Positions 1 through 13,535 of a stretch of DNA of 64,000 nt are shown here, in pieces. The first letter of the stretch is position 1. Every line of letters starts with the position of its first letter. The translations under genes and the position numbers were made by a program. The notes below the pieces were generated by a model. The model searched no databases, was not told the origin of the DNA, and was given only the letters and a program-made list of their open reading frames with translations. The stretch spans positions 62,001 to 126,000 of the forward strand of contig JAANDG010000114.1 in assembly GCA_036852015.1 (NCBI GenBank), in the 5' to 3' direction. Source of the DNA: Pelodera strongyloides. Taxonomy: Eukaryota; Nematoda; Chromadorea; Rhabditida; Rhabditidae.

Positions 1-750
1 TATGTATTCACTTCAACATAACTATTTGTCTAATATAATATCACTACTCAACTTATATGTATTTATTACTACATAACTATTTTACTATCATGACACGTAC
101 AGGGTATTTATTCCATCATTACGTTTCTTAAATCTGATGTGAAATTTTTGATGTGAAAATAAGCAATTATAAATCGTTCTTATTATTAGAAAAGTTTCAT
201 TATGGGATATCCAAACTTCACGGGAATTTTAATATTAAATATGCAGGTCTGTCGGTCTGTGTAAACAGTAGTTTTGAGATTATTTTTTTGGGATAATTGG
301 AATTAAACCCCACGAAGGCTATGCTTTTCTAAACTGATTGTGCAACAATAGTACAGGTATTTCCACGTTCAACTATTATGGGGTTTGCAAGCATGCAACA
401 ATTCCTTACAAGTATGTACACGAGGTACCATACTTTGGAACTAAGAATGAATATATAACATGAGTAATTATAAAATCGTTCCAAGGCTCATTTTTCCAAT
501 GCAAATTTTTCGGCATACTTGCAAACCCCCATTAGGGCGTGTTTAAAGCGAATATGTATGCACTCAAAATGCTCAAAACAAACGCAAACCTATAAAAAAT
601 TTCCTTTTTGGCCGTCCTGAACTTCCGAAAATGAATTTTTTATTCTTTCGATCATCTTAAACAACTCGCCCTTAGAATCGCATGAAAGAAACTGTCTCAG
701 TTCTGTTATTGCATTTACCTTTTTCGTATTTCATAATCATTCATCCGATT

Positions 751-1256
751 GGAATAAAACGTATGTAATCGTTTGTGCTAGGGACTGAAGTGCCGGAGCT
801 AGGAGCCTTTTAATTGATCAACATTGCGCCAGAATTATAAAAGTTATGCAGTATAGCCAGGAGATTCTGCAGACAATAACTAAGGTTATACATACGATTA
901 CTAAGCGAAATTCACCAGGGATGTAGAAAATTTCACGTGGAATAAAACGTATGTAATCATTTGTGCTGGAGACTGAAACTGCGGGAGCTATGAGCCGTTT
1001 AATTGATCTATGTTGCGCCAGAATTATAAAAGTTATGCAGTATAGCCAGGAGATTCTGCGGACAATAACTAAGGTAATACATAAGATTACTAAGCGAAAT
1101 TCACCAGGGATGTAGAGAATTTCACGGGGAATAAAACGTATGTAATCATTTGTGCTGGAGACTGAAACTGCGGGAGCTATGAGTCGTTTAATTGATCTAT
1201 ATTGCGCCAGAATTATAAAAGTTATGCAGTATAGCCAGGAGATTCTGCGGAAAATG
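751..1256. repeat. 188-bp tandem repeat, about 2.7 copies
   Basis: Units begin at about 751, 939 and 1128, each opening with GGAATAAAACGTATGTAATC; the third copy is truncated near 1256. Units differ by scattered substitutions, so the array is not recent. The open frame through it on the minus strand simply repeats a segment of about 63 residues and is not treated as a gene. Confidence 0.9.
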
Positions 1257-1385
1257 CTACCAATATTCACTCCTAATGTAATTCATCAGCAGAAAAACAC
1301 TAAAACAAGTTTGGAGTGAAGCGCTATAAGCGCATTATTTTAAGCTCCGACTTTATTTGATGAATAAAAATACGTGAGGAGTAAC

Positions 1386-1442
1386 GACGGCCACAGGCCG
1401 CGGGCCGCAGGCCACCGGGCCACCAGGGCCGCGGGCCGCGTT
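1386..1442. repeat. GC-rich low-complexity patch
   Basis: About 55 bases made almost entirely of G and C, built from variants of GGGCCGC and GGCCACC, inside AT-rich sequence. No reading frame or RNA fold is evident. It could be a degenerate minisatellite. Confidence 0.7.
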
Positions 1443-4400
1443 TAGTCCCACCTCATCTGTCTATTTTGTGCATGCGAATTGCATACATCTACATTCAAAA
1501 ATAAATGTTTTTGTATAAGAAAGAACTAGCTGTTGGCAGATAGTGAAGTACAATATGTGTACATGAATTTAACGAACTAATAAAGACCGCTAAAGATTAA
1601 TTTCCATTGCTGTTGGTGTCAGAGAATTTGTTGTTTAAGTCTATTGCTTCGCGTTCTGGCGTTGATAGGTAAATAATGTAAAAAAAAACTTACGGTATAT
1701 TTTACGACATTGCTTTAGTAGAGGGCGCAAACGGATACCTCCTGTAGACGAATGCGGGCTTTTTAAAGTTCCTGCAGTTCTACAATTCGCTTATCAAGAA
1801 CAATGTTCATCCATCTCCACGACCCTGCTGCAATTCTGCAAATCCAATACAGAGACCAGTGTTTTCAAAGTTTCAAATTGTTACCTTGCGGAGCAGCGTT
1901 GGTCACAAAAAGGTCTCTGTTTTGACCGCAGCATTGGCCAAAAAAGGTCAAACGCTAAACGGATGAAGTGGTCGTGGAAATAATTCCGCAATACAAAAGT
2001 CACTTGATTTGGTGACCCGAGCAATGAACACACTCCAGTCACGTAGAAAACGTATTCAACAAAGAAACTCTCTATTCGCTAGGAAGAAGCAACTCTCATT
2101 CTGATATAGCCTCCCTCACTCGGTTTCTTCTGAAAACAAAGACCTAGCGCCTGCGTTTCGTTTGATTCGTTTCGTTTACCTAATTTTCATACAACAATAA
2201 TGCGCGATCAGATTTTTTTCCACGGTTAATGCAGGAATTAGCGGTATACATAAAGGTTTGGAAATTAATTTAATATTGAGTATTTTCTGTGGTCTGTGCG
2301 TTTTTTTTGTTGTTTGAAAATCGTTACACCCTGTTCAGATACGTTGCACACGAGACTCCAAAACGCTAAACACAAATGCATGTCACGACGATGTAGACGG
2401 TGGAGTGTAGTCAGCAGATAGAACGCGTGTAGATACTTCTGTAGAACTCCACAGTAGATCCACAGGTGTAGGGCAGCAGTCGAGTCGAGTCCGCTCACCA
2501 TCAGCAGGCTTGGCAGCAGGTCCTGGCGTAGTATAGTGTAGTCGCTCCCCTCTCTCTGTGGACTATCGGGAACTCTGATCTGATACTAAGCTCGACTCGC
2601 AACCTTTTCGTATGCGTTTCTTGTGCTAATTACTTTCGAAACACTCCGAAATAGACAATTCTAAAACTTGTTTACACAAATACATGCCTAATAGCTAACA
2701 ATATTTGTGGCGATACTTTTAACGCATGCAAAAGGGTCCAGTTCAAGACACCGAAATATAGATTCTTTTCTCGCATGTGCACCGTTTCCGTAATGTATTA
2801 TCCATGCGCAACATTTTTTGTCAGGGCATTATGCGCCGGTCACCAACCGCAAAATTGTGAAGGTTGGATATTGTCGAATATTGTTACAGTTTTCACATAC
2901 AGTTTTTATATTTTGGTTTTTCTAGGTAGATCAATTTTGTGGATTCAAGCAAAACAAATGATGTATTTCTGTACGTAAACTCGTTTAGACATTATCTTTG
3001 ACCCGTTTTTTTTTGTGTCATTCACACTTGTTTTTCTAGATGTCGAACGGACTGATATCCGTCTGGTGAAGGAAACATGTGTTGTTATTTACAAGTAACA
3101 CTCTTCCCGAAGTCTGCGTAATAGTTTATTCCAATCATCTATTTCTCTGAAAAAAAGAGGATACTAGTAGTTCGTATAACAGTTGCCATTACATTTAATT
3201 GAGCGTCTGTCTAAGTAAAGCCTTGAGGCGAGCCTGATAGAAGTAATATGGACGTGTAACCTAGTTTTGGCATCACAATATGGCCGGAGGAATATTAGAT
3301 GTTCGTATGTCAGTAAATTTTGGATTTTTGTTATAGTTTTCATTAAACATGCATACATCCCTATGGTTACATTTAAGTAATTTGATAGATAGTAGCTTCA
3401 ACATAAAAAACTGGAAATTAGCGTTCAGTCAAAACACAACAACAGGCTAATAGTGTGATAATTAGTAATTGTATGAATTCGATGTGTCTTCCAGGAAGGT
3501 AGTCCAGACGCTATTATTTACGAGCCTGACTTAAAATCTGAAAAATAAACATCCATACAATTTGAACCGGGATTGTTCAAATTACATAGATGAATTGTCT
3601 AAAGGTGCCGTAAATTTTAATTGCATCTGTTTGAAAATTGCTTTGAATTTGTCAATGGACCTGCGGTCGGAAAATTAAACAAAGTATTATAATTGTGGTT
3701 TAAAATCGAAGTGCCGATCTTGATGCGAAGTCTTACGAAAACTAATCACATAGAAATGGTTGTAGAGAAAACGGAAATAAATTCTCTACACAATACCTTC
3801 TGTGCGCATGCCGTTTCTCCAACCTCCTATAGTTTTCAAAGCTCTCTCACTAACAAGTACGAATTATAAGCCCAATGCGATCAGCTTATCATCCAATGCC
3901 CATATCCAAAGTTCATTGTGTACGTGAGTTCGCAACTCAGCAATACTCAAAAACTAAATGTTAGAAAGTCAAGCAATCTGTGTCCCCGCATGTAACATTG
4001 ATCACTTCTTTTTGTTGAGGTTGGAATTCTTCCATGTGTTCCCTTCTAGTTGTCGTTGCTAATTTATCACTATCTTCTTCATCCTCAAGCTTTTCCTTCC
4101 ACTCTATCATCGGCATATTTTTCGGTGTGTTGTTGGCGTCTCTCATTCGAAAGCATCTAAAGCATCTACTGGTTCTCGAAGATCTCTTTATATATAACAT
4201 CATCTCTCGATTGGCAGGGATTGGCTCTTTCATGCTCTCAGAGGAATGCACGCCTGTTTATAAGTTTCTGTGGCATTTGGTGTCTTCGTATCATTATACC
4301 CAATCAGAGATGACAAGAGAGCTTGGGTACAAAGAGACGCAGACTGGTTGTAATGCGAATTTGGATGTCTTTTTTGATTTTGAGTGGGCGCCACAGTCGT

Positions 4401-4836
4401 TGTTGTGTTGTTTGTGGAGGATATGCTTTATCCCTCCAGCTTCTCTCCTCACTCTTTTCTCCCTCGCTTCTCTGCCTCTCTAATCAATGCGCCTGATCAT
4501 TAGTATTTTTGTCTTGATCCATCAGATAGGTAACCACTCCACCCAGGGCGTATGCCGTCTCATAATAGTTGGGCACCGGCTTGCCCGGCAAAAAACGGGA
4601 TCCATATACTGGTGTCGTCGTCAGCTCATTTAAAGTTGCCTAAGCCTTTCCACCTTGTCTATTCAATTAACAATTCACCAGTGCACCAATTTACGCCATC
4701 GTTTGGTCTTCGTTTCGCCTTTTGCACATTATACTACATGACTTCGTTGCGTTACTCATGTCTTCATTTCATTACACTTCGTTCGTTCTTATTTGTTTTC
4801 CACTCCAAATATGAGTTTATTTATTTCTACCCTTTC
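1443..4836. other. No confident gene; upstream region of troponin T
   Basis: This AT-rich stretch contains no gene I can support. A minus-strand open frame at 3961-4251 has a hydrophilic, acidic composition and would end in CGDTDCLTF, but it has no partner exons. The region should contain troponin T regulatory DNA, but I cannot point to a specific muscle element. Confidence 0.5.
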
Positions 4837-4846
4837 AGGCCCAGTC
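4837..4846 (+). promoter_or_regulatory. 3' splice site just upstream of the troponin T start
   Basis: CCCTTTCAG at 4830-4838 is a consensus nematode 3' splice site with only eight bases (GCCCAGTC) between it and the ATG at 4847. Nematode genes commonly receive a spliced leader at such a position. It could instead be the end of an intron from an unseen 5' UTR exon. Confidence 0.6.
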
Positions 4847-7800
4847 ATGTCCGAGGAAGAGGAATAGTGAGTGTTACTATTTAGCTGTTGTGTTCGCATG
4901 CAAAGATAACAATCCAGAAGAATCGAATAAAGTCAATTTCTCGAAAATCCATTTTTATAAAAAAAAATTTTTTTTAGCTCTGACGAGGAGGAGGTGGAAG
5001 AGGAAGAAGAGGAGGTTGGCGCCGAGGAGGCCAAGTTAGTTGATATAGCATATTGGAGACATATATTAAAACATAAATAAAATCCATAAGACGAGTTTGA
5101 AGAGTTAGGAGTACGTTAAGAATGCGATTTCCTGCTGATTGTGGTTCACTCTTCGATGTAGTTTTTTCCTTAAAATCACTATCAAATACATGGAATGATC
5201 TGGCCAATGGTGATACGAGGAAGTGTATTTTCTTGTGGTTTCATTATTCTATGCGTTTAGACCCGAAGAGGCCGCACCCGAAGAACCACAAGAAGAGGAG
5301 GAACATGAAGAGGAAGAGCACGAGGAAGAAGCGTAAGTATCTCTTAGATCAAGTATGAAAGGAATGAAGGCCTACCCTTCAGTCCAGGTCTTCTAAGAGA
5401 TATATTTACTCTGGAATAGGTGCTTGAACTATGAACTAGTAATCCACGGTCCCATTGTGTAAATGGGTTGTCATGTGGAAAAATTGTCGCCTTTCAAAAG
5501 TTCGACGAGTTCTATAGAGCTTTTAAATTTCAGCAAAGAAGGTGGTAGACAAAGAAGATATGTCTTTCGTTATTGTTTATTTTATTTATTTAAGTTTATT
5601 TATTTAAGTCCCAAACCACGAGCCCCACCACCGGCGGCGAAGGAGACCACCCCAGCTGAGATGACTGAAGCTGAGAAGGCCATGCTTGCCGCAAAGAAGA
5701 GACACGAAGAGGAGGAGGCAGCTAAGATGCTCGACTACGAAGTGGGCTTTTAAACAATGCGTAGTTATTAAGTTTCAATAACTTAATGCGCAATTCTAAC
5801 CCCAAGGCTTAATATGCATTAAACCATGATTCTTTCTCAGGAGCGTCGCAAGATTGAGAAGGCACAGATGGAGCAAGAACTCCGAGAACTGAAAGAGAAA
5901 CAGGAGATCAGAAAGCAAGAGAGACAACAGGAAGAACAAGAGTTCGAGGAGAGACGCAGAGCCGCCGAGGAGAAGAGACGTCTGGAGGAGGAAGAAAGGA
6001 AGGCCAAGGTGGGACCTTCTACTTTTAAAATAATCGAAACGCTAATCTCTCTAAAAAATTCCTCTATTAATGCATTATTGGCAATTCCAAAACCAAAATA
6101 AGCTAATCTTATAAACTAATTTAAGTTAGTTTTAAAGTGAAGAGAAATTTTGGTTCGACTGTTTATAATATCAATGAAAATAACCAGAATAAGTGTTATC
6201 GAATGAGGCTAATCGTATACTCTCCTCTGCATATTTGTCCAGATCGAAGCCGACAAGCGCGCCAAATATGAAGAGAAGCAACGTCGTCAACAGATGATGG
6301 CCGGTGCATTCAATGCTGCCACTGCCGGTGGCGGTGTCGACAAGAACTTCGTAATTCCCGAGAAGGGAGACAAGTCCCAACTCTCTAGCTTGGCTGGATC
6401 CAAAAAGTGAGCACCGAGATACCGAACGCACATGATCAGTGCACCTTTCTTTGTGCTTGAATGTATGTCATTATAAAGCAGTAGTGAAGTAAACTCATTC
6501 AGACTGGAACTCTCCCCGGAACAAAAGGCGGAAATGAAGGCCGCTTACATCAAATCTGTGTGCCGTGAGATCAATGTTGCCGATCTGCTTCCCAATGACC
6601 TCAAGGTGAGCAAGTTCACTTTCGAAATAATAAAAAGTTGTTTCGGAAATAGTAAAAAGAAAAAAGGTAAATGCAAGCCATGCAAACATTATTTCTTTAG
6701 GACCACATCAAGCGTCTGCACGCCAGAATCTGCAAACTTGAGGCGGAGAAGTATGATCTGGAGAAGAGACATGACCGACAGGACTATGACTTGAAGGAGC
6801 TCGGAGAAAGACAGCGACAGGTGCTTATTAAGAATATCCCTTGGAAATGAAGTTGTCTTGCAGTTTTAAACGGACCTGAGCCATTCAACAAACTACGTGA
6901 ACAAGGACTACAAGTCGCAGATTCACGAAGAGAAACCAAAAAGGGCTAGCAATAGGACATTATTAATTAGACCTGATATTTTGACAAGACCTTTTGTCAG
7001 TTGAAAATTTTCCATTGAATTTTCCAGGTTGCCCGCCAAAAGGCAATCAAGAGAGGACTGAACCCAGACGAGGAGGGCAACACCATCCATCCTCCCAAAA
7101 TCACCACCGCTTCCAAGTTTGATCGTCAAACGGATAGAAGAACATACGGAGACAAGCGAGGCCTATTCGAGAATCCCCTCCTTCCCAAGCAAAAGAGCAT
7201 TGCCCATGGTGAGAATTGACTAAGCGTTTTTCTCTTTGAAACTAATATCCAGCTCCACGTACGACTTGCCAACAAACATTTTTGTGCAGAGTTAAGCTAA
7301 TCAGAATAAGTAACTAAATTTCCAGGAACTGCCCGACCTCCTCCAGAGTGGGGCCGCAGAACCAACGAAGAACTGGAGGCTATCAGAAAGGTCCGCAATT
7401 CATAAAGTTTAAATTGGAGCGTTCACTTGATATTGGAGTTTCAGCCTCCGACAATTGAGTTAACGAAATTAATGTTTTTTTTTGTCCTCAGGTTTAGAGT
7501 ATTTGTTCGCAAATCCAGACTCAGCTCCCTGTTAATTTCCGGCCTGTAGTTGCTCTCGTTTCATGTTTCCTAACATCTCATTGTCAGTGTTTTGCACATC
7601 TCTCAACATTACTCATAATGATATAATGTCATGTTAGTCACTGATCTTGAACGTGTCTGTCGGACTTGGATATATACACCGGTATATACGGTGCTATTTT
7701 TCAGAACTTGGAGCCACCAAAGTACGTTGAGCAGGTGAAGGCCGAGGGAGACGCCGCCCGACCACCCGTGCAGGCAATCCCACTCCAGCTTCCCGAAAAG

Positions 7801-8126
7801 GACGAGGAGGATGAACCTGTCCCTGAACAAAAGCCTGTCGATACTGAGGATGTAGGTTTTGCAAATGTCTATAATTCCCGCTCCGGGGTACATCCTTTCT
7901 TTCCACTCTAAAAGCAGCAGTCATGCAAATTCTTTGCACATTTACAGGTGGCATGTTTTCTTATACAACGAACCATGTCCACCCTTAGATAAAGCTGTGT
8001 GGAGTGAAATTTGATGAGACCTAATCAATTCAGGCCGCTGAGGAGGTGCCGCAAGAGGATGCAGTTGAAGAACCGGAACCGGCTCCGGCCGCCGCTCCTG
8101 CTAAGGCCACCGCAAAGGCCAAGTAA
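4847..8126 (+). CDS. Troponin T (12 exons, 440 aa, complete)
   Basis: Troponin T anchors the troponin complex to tropomyosin on muscle thin filaments and helps make contraction calcium dependent. Exons: 4847-4866, 4978-5034, 5261-5332, 5609-5741, 5841-6008, 6243-6406, 6503-6605, 6701-6820, 7028-7208, 7326-7390, 7705-7851, 8034-8126; all phases agree and no internal stop appears. Residues 1-50 are almost all Glu/Asp (starts [19 protein letters not shown]). A Pro-rich linker ([12 protein letters not shown]) leads into a charged helical tropomyosin-binding part, about residues 75-180 ([20 protein letters not shown]). About residues 240-280 ([20 protein letters not shown]) match the conserved coiled-coil that pairs with troponin I. 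The tail has [15 protein letters not shown] and ends in an Ala/Lys/Pro/Glu-rich segment. The length is normal to slightly long for a nematode (MUP-2 is about 400 aa from memory). I cannot decide between the mup-2 and tnt paralogues. Confidence 0.96.
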
Positions 8127-8235
8127 ACAATCGAGTATCATTAACTACCATCATTCTCCTTGTATAATCCCCCTACTCCTTGTTTGAACACCTCCCAAAT
8201 GTTTATAGCCAATTAAATGTGATGATAATAATAAT

Positions 8236-8241
8236 AATAAA
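8236..8241 (+). terminator. Likely poly(A) signal of troponin T
   Basis: AATAAA lies 110 bases after the troponin T stop codon, at the end of a short (AAT)n run. The distance suits a nematode 3' UTR. Confidence 0.65.
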
Positions 8242-8746
8242 GTTTCTATGTACTGTGGATTATCATGTTAATATCTTTACGCGCATTCGGACACCATCAA
8301 CACTAGGGGAAGGAATGTTGTTTAAAAAAGGTACAGCAAAGGTACAGTTCACTACTGACATATCTGTTGCAAATTCAGCAAACTTATAACGCATAAGAAG
8401 AATCAATTGACCGATCACAACCATTGCCGGATGTCTGATCTTTGTGAGTGCAACTGAAAGTTTCTTGCAGATGAAACTTCAAGTCTTACATGTTGGTGTC
8501 GAGTTGATAAGGAGTGATCTCTGGTACAATGGATACTGTAAGATAAAACGTGTAAACGAGAATGTTGGAAAGATATCATCAAAACAATAAATTATCTTCT
8601 ATCCAATTTCAAATTGGCAGTATCTCCAGTGTCTTCGCGGAATTGATTGAATTAGAAAAAATCCAGGGAGGAAAAATGATCTAGTGTTCTTGTGCATACG
8701 TGCTACAAAAATCATATTTGAGAGACCCTCGAAAATGCATATAGAT

Positions 8747-8803
8747 AAAACTCTCCATGTGGAGTAGTGGCAGACAGTCCGTGGTTCGATTCCCGCTTGC
8801 TGA
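8747..8803 (+). other. Possible degenerate tRNA-like sequence
   Basis: GGTTCGATTCC here matches the RNA polymerase III B box, and TGGAGTAGTGGC upstream resembles an A box at tRNA-like spacing. No complete cloverleaf with a paired acceptor stem can be drawn. A decayed tRNA or a tRNA-derived repeat is the simplest reading. Confidence 0.3.
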
Positions 8804-10940
8804 AAAAAAATGAACGAACTGTTTGTTACCTCTGTGCAACTCTCATAGAACATTTTAAAACATGTATTGAACGGTTACACGGCCTTTTTCTTCTGCATTT
8901 GCGTTTTACATTTACAATAACAGCTCAAGGTAACGATAAAAAATGACAGCAAATCTGAATCCTATCTGGATAACAAATAGATCTTGGCAAATTGTTTTTA
9001 TTATGTATCCCCCGAAGTACGAATGTTTGCCGTCAAAAGGGGTGACTCACATCACCGAGATGTGTCTTTAAAAGTAGCAGTGAGTGTTTGACCATTTTGA
9101 TCTTTGATTTGGTACCTGACTTGTTTTGGTAGTGTTTAGTGCAGCAAAGGTCGTATTCCTTGCCCTATCATGTCTTTCATACAGAAGAAACGGAAGCAAA
9201 GAAAGGGCTATTGGATACTAATCCGCCCGCCCACAATGAACCGTACGCCTTTGAAAAGTTGGACTACTGTATGTCACATAATCTTTCAAATACCAGAATT
9301 TTAATTGTTAAGCTTAACAACTTTGTATCTTGTTGTAATTATTGCTTATTGAAAATATTAGTGAGCAACTAAAAAAAACCTGCAAAATAATCGACCATGG
9401 ATATTAATAACACTAACAAGAGTTACCTTGTTGTGTTTTTGTTTTTGTTTTAATGTATTTTATTTGCAGTTTTTATGATCACTCTAACCGATTCCTCATG
9501 TTTTTCTCTATATTTAGTAATTCATAAGTACTAAAGTGAATGAATAAATGTATGCTAATGCATGTTTGACCATTTTGATCTTTGGTAGGCATTCATCTTC
9601 CAACTGATGCAACTACAATGGTTGTTTTTATTAACTACAATTTTAAGTTTATTTTCACAAATTCATAACATATTAAGGAAGAAGGTAAGCATAGATCGAG
9701 TGCTCAAATCGTTTCCTTCACTTGCTCACAGTTGATAAGCGCAGAGGAAATATTTGCTGTTTAAGCAATTGGTCATTCGTTCACCCTGTTCTTTGCTGTT
9801 TGTTCACTTCACGTTTTCCTTTTTTTACTAGGACTTCTTTTTGGCGTGGATAGGCAAGAACCGTTCATATTTAAAACGAAATGTAAAGGAGTCTGAGTTA
9901 TAAGACTCTATGTATAAAAATAAAATTAAAAATTAAATTAAACGTTTACTTCTTATTTCCTGTTTACTTCTTACTTCCTACCGTATTTTGTATGGCATAC
10001 ATTGTAAAGCAACGGTGATTATATACATACATAGTTCCCGACAGTTACTTCCGGAAAATATCGGCCTGGCTTTCAACCTGCTTGCTTGATATTGTGCACA
10101 CATAACGATTTCTCTTCGATCATCAACAAGATGCTCTCGCAAAGTGCGAAATGAACGTAGTTTGAAACTATCAGATACACTTTTCATTACGTAGTTCTCT
10201 CGCCCGTTTTACCAGAGTATTCCAGTGGATGACTGCTTGCCTGTAACTCAGTGTCGCTCGCATCTCTCATTTTAGTCGTTCATCGCAACCTTATCGTATT
10301 CAGTTTCCGTTTCTTTATCTATTGTTGTCAATCTCTATTTCCCTATATCTCTGATCCTCTCTCTCGCGCAATCTCTCTTTTTTCACTTTTAAGAATTTTC
10401 CCCCTATGTTATTATGACAGAAATGCCGTCTCTCCAATTCTTAAAGATAGCCGAATGGTGAGCATTTGAACTCTAATCTATTGACTGCCCATTGATGGTC
10501 CGCACAGACACCACACAATCGCCCATCTCTCAGCTCATACACCATATTTAGGTGACAGTGAGGTCTTCCAAGAGAAATGGGGGAAACCATATATCGATAC
10601 AAAACATTTCGTTGATAAATGACCATGCGCTTCAAAAAAAAGAAGGTTCCCGTTAATTCGCTTATGCTAGATCCGTGATCAGTACGTACAGAAGGCGCTA
10701 GCTGGTATTTGTAGCGTTTGCTTTAATCTCGGTTGTGCAATACGTTCGCCATCTTTTGGCAATCGTTTCGAAATATTTATATTTGCACGATCCTTCGATA
10801 TACAGTAACGAGTTCATAAATCGTTATTGTGAATCAAGGATGTGAAAGTAGAGGTTTTTTTATACTTATTGGATTACGTGCATTGCTTCTTTCTAATTAT
10901 AAACTAGCATATGATCACGCTCCTTGGATACGAACCGTGC

Positions 10941-10969
10941 ATAATAATAATAATAATAATAATAATAAT
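10941..10969. repeat. (AAT)n microsatellite followed by TTTATTAC
   Basis: About ten AAT units run directly into TTTATTACACCAC. A similar junction of an AAT-rich run with TTTATTAC occurs at about 20080-20100, and AGTTTATTAC follows a short run at 48297-48307. The recurring junction suggests the end of a dispersed element rather than a random microsatellite. Confidence 0.7.
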
Positions 10970-13535
10970 TTATTACACCACAAAAGTGCGCACAAACATA
11001 CATAATTAAGACAATAAATACAGTTAAGACAGAAAAACGGTAATAAGGGACATAAGGTACATGTGTAAAGGAAAGCGGAAATGGCTTTACAGAGCACTGT
11101 AAAGCCGGCAGCTGGACGCTATCGTCACTAACACACATAAGCGTGCACAAACCCTTTTGCCCTTATGCCTTTTGGTACATTTACACAAATGCTGTACTTT
11201 ATTGTTTCGCCAAACACCTTTGCTCCCGATAATCGTGTTGGAAAATACCCTCCACATATAAATGAGTTGCTACTTAGAACACGTAGTAGACAATACACTG
11301 ATACACTTTTTGTCTAATTAATGGTTGTGGCCACATATTCTATCTGAAATTAAAAGGTTGGCTGCACGAAACAAAATGGCTACACGTCTAGAATAGTTGT
11401 GATGATTGAAAAATTACGTCGAAGTGTCACTGAGCAAATTGTTTGCAATTCATCTTCCTAGTTCCCAAATCCTTCGTGCAGCAATAAGAGTGTCACGGTA
11501 TCTACATAATCGTCTTTATTCTATAGGATTCAATGGAGAATAGTGTACAGTTCAGAATATTTTTTCCTAATTTCGACCAATGAGCTCGCACCTCAATTGC
11601 ACAATGCTAGGTCGTTCAAGTTGCTATCTTCCGTGGGTTCCACATCTTTTACTATGAGCTTTGTTATGAATTGTTGCTAGTTTGTTTCAATGCTTTATTC
11701 TAAACCAAACGCTCTTTAACTTTATGCGAAAAGAGCTCCACACCTGATTATTGTTCTAATTAATTTATCATTGTGCCTTTTCTCTGGTATTTCTCCGAAA
11801 TGCAGTAGTCGGAGTCCGAAATCCTGTACTAGAACTCCCTTGGCAGAGAATAAAACATTAATAAGTTATGTACCTGACTATTTGTGTCATGTTTCTGTGA
11901 TCGTTAAAACGTTCGTTTACATGCCTTTTGGCCTTTTGCAGTACTGTACTTTAGTTTCCGACTAATGGGACTGGAGTAGGATATTTTGTGCGTCAAACAA
12001 CTTGGAGGGACTGCTCAGAAGATGGCCGTGGAAGCCTAGATATGAAGGACATGCTGCCATCTGGTTAGTTCAACCTTACTTATTATGTTAATATTAAGAA
12101 ATTTTCAAGAACAGTCAGAAAACCTAGAACAACCGTTTGTAATTGCCATACCTCGGGACGAGCGCTACTCTTATTAGCGCATACGACACCATTTTCCTTT
12201 TTAATAATAGGTACTACATGCTAAACTAAATTTTTTAACGTCATAATGATGTGAAGTGATAAATTCCTCGTAAATTACTTGGTGTCAAAACGGGGAATTT
12301 TGACCTAACTATGTTTTTAAACTTTTTTTCTGTTGTGTTGTGTTGTACTATAATATTGTTGTTTTTGACCTACTATGTCTGTATATTTATTTGTTTTGCT
12401 TGCACATCGTAATCAAAATAAATGTGCTCGAGAATTTCGAATTGCCATAATTTCCCGCAAAATAAAGCAAGTCGACTTTTCGCAATTGACTTCCCACTTG
12501 TAACGGACCACCCAACGTGAGACGGTTTTTATACACTAATTGTCAGATATGCGTTTGATTGTTTCGTTGTTGTGTGAGTTCTCCACTAAAAACTGCAATT
12601 TGTGACATTCTTTTTTTACATTGGTCTGCACATTTTCGGATTTATTTCGGATACTATTAAGGCTTTTTTTCATTTGCGCCTTTTAAGCAACACAACCAAG
12701 TCTCTGTTTAGAATGTTTTTCATTTGCTTCCAAAATTGAGGGAAATCATTAAACTATTAAAAAAGCATAAGATTTTTAATAAACACGCACATGTACCAAT
12801 AGGAAGGAACACGCTGTCTGAATAATTACTAACAGAAGCAAGTACTCGTATACAATAAATACATAGAACCCTAATAAATTGTGTCTTAAAGCTTCACTCC
12901 TTATGTCAGAATCTACGTGAGAAACAAATAAAAAATGTTTTCATCCGCTTCCTGTAGTGTAGTGGAGTTATTTGTTTGTGTAGTAGCTCTCGTGCAGTCA
13001 ACTAGAATGTATTAACTTATTATTGGATTATATCTACACCGATAATTAATTTAAATCATAAATTCTCACTTATTCTCTGGCCTTCCCTCGAGTACACTGA
13101 CCGTGCTCGTTATAATTTTCAATAATCTTGAGTGTGTCTTTTTCGGCCATCTTTGTGTATTTAATTTTAAGCGCATGATAGTCTTTACTGGTGCAAAATA
13201 ATCACCAAAGTTCTTTCCCACGTACAATTGCCATCGTAGTTAAGGCCCGATTATAGCCGGACTACAGCAAGCACAACATGTGTGCGCTTTAAAGCATAAC
13301 ACAGTGTACTTGCTTTAATGAAAGCACATTATTGGGATGGCAAAGCTCAGACACATGTAGAAAAAATACCGTTTCGTTTTTTCGTTTTCTCTGTGAGTAA
13401 GCTACACAACTGAAACTCAAAGAAAAGTACCCAGTATTCAAATGGGGTGTAAGATTAGTTCAAAACAATAATATTTCAAGATATTTATGATCTGTAGTTT
13501 CCTCTCTGTTGACTGTTGCAACGGGCCCGTACATA

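Noticed and set aside
818..1270. 150-codon minus-strand open frame
   Set aside because: It is the 188-bp tandem repeat read through; the translation simply repeats itself.
4034..4483. 149-codon plus-strand frame just upstream of troponin T
   Set aside because: Hydrophobic, Ser/Leu-rich composition typical of pyrimidine-rich noncoding DNA; it overlaps a better-looking minus frame and has no family match.
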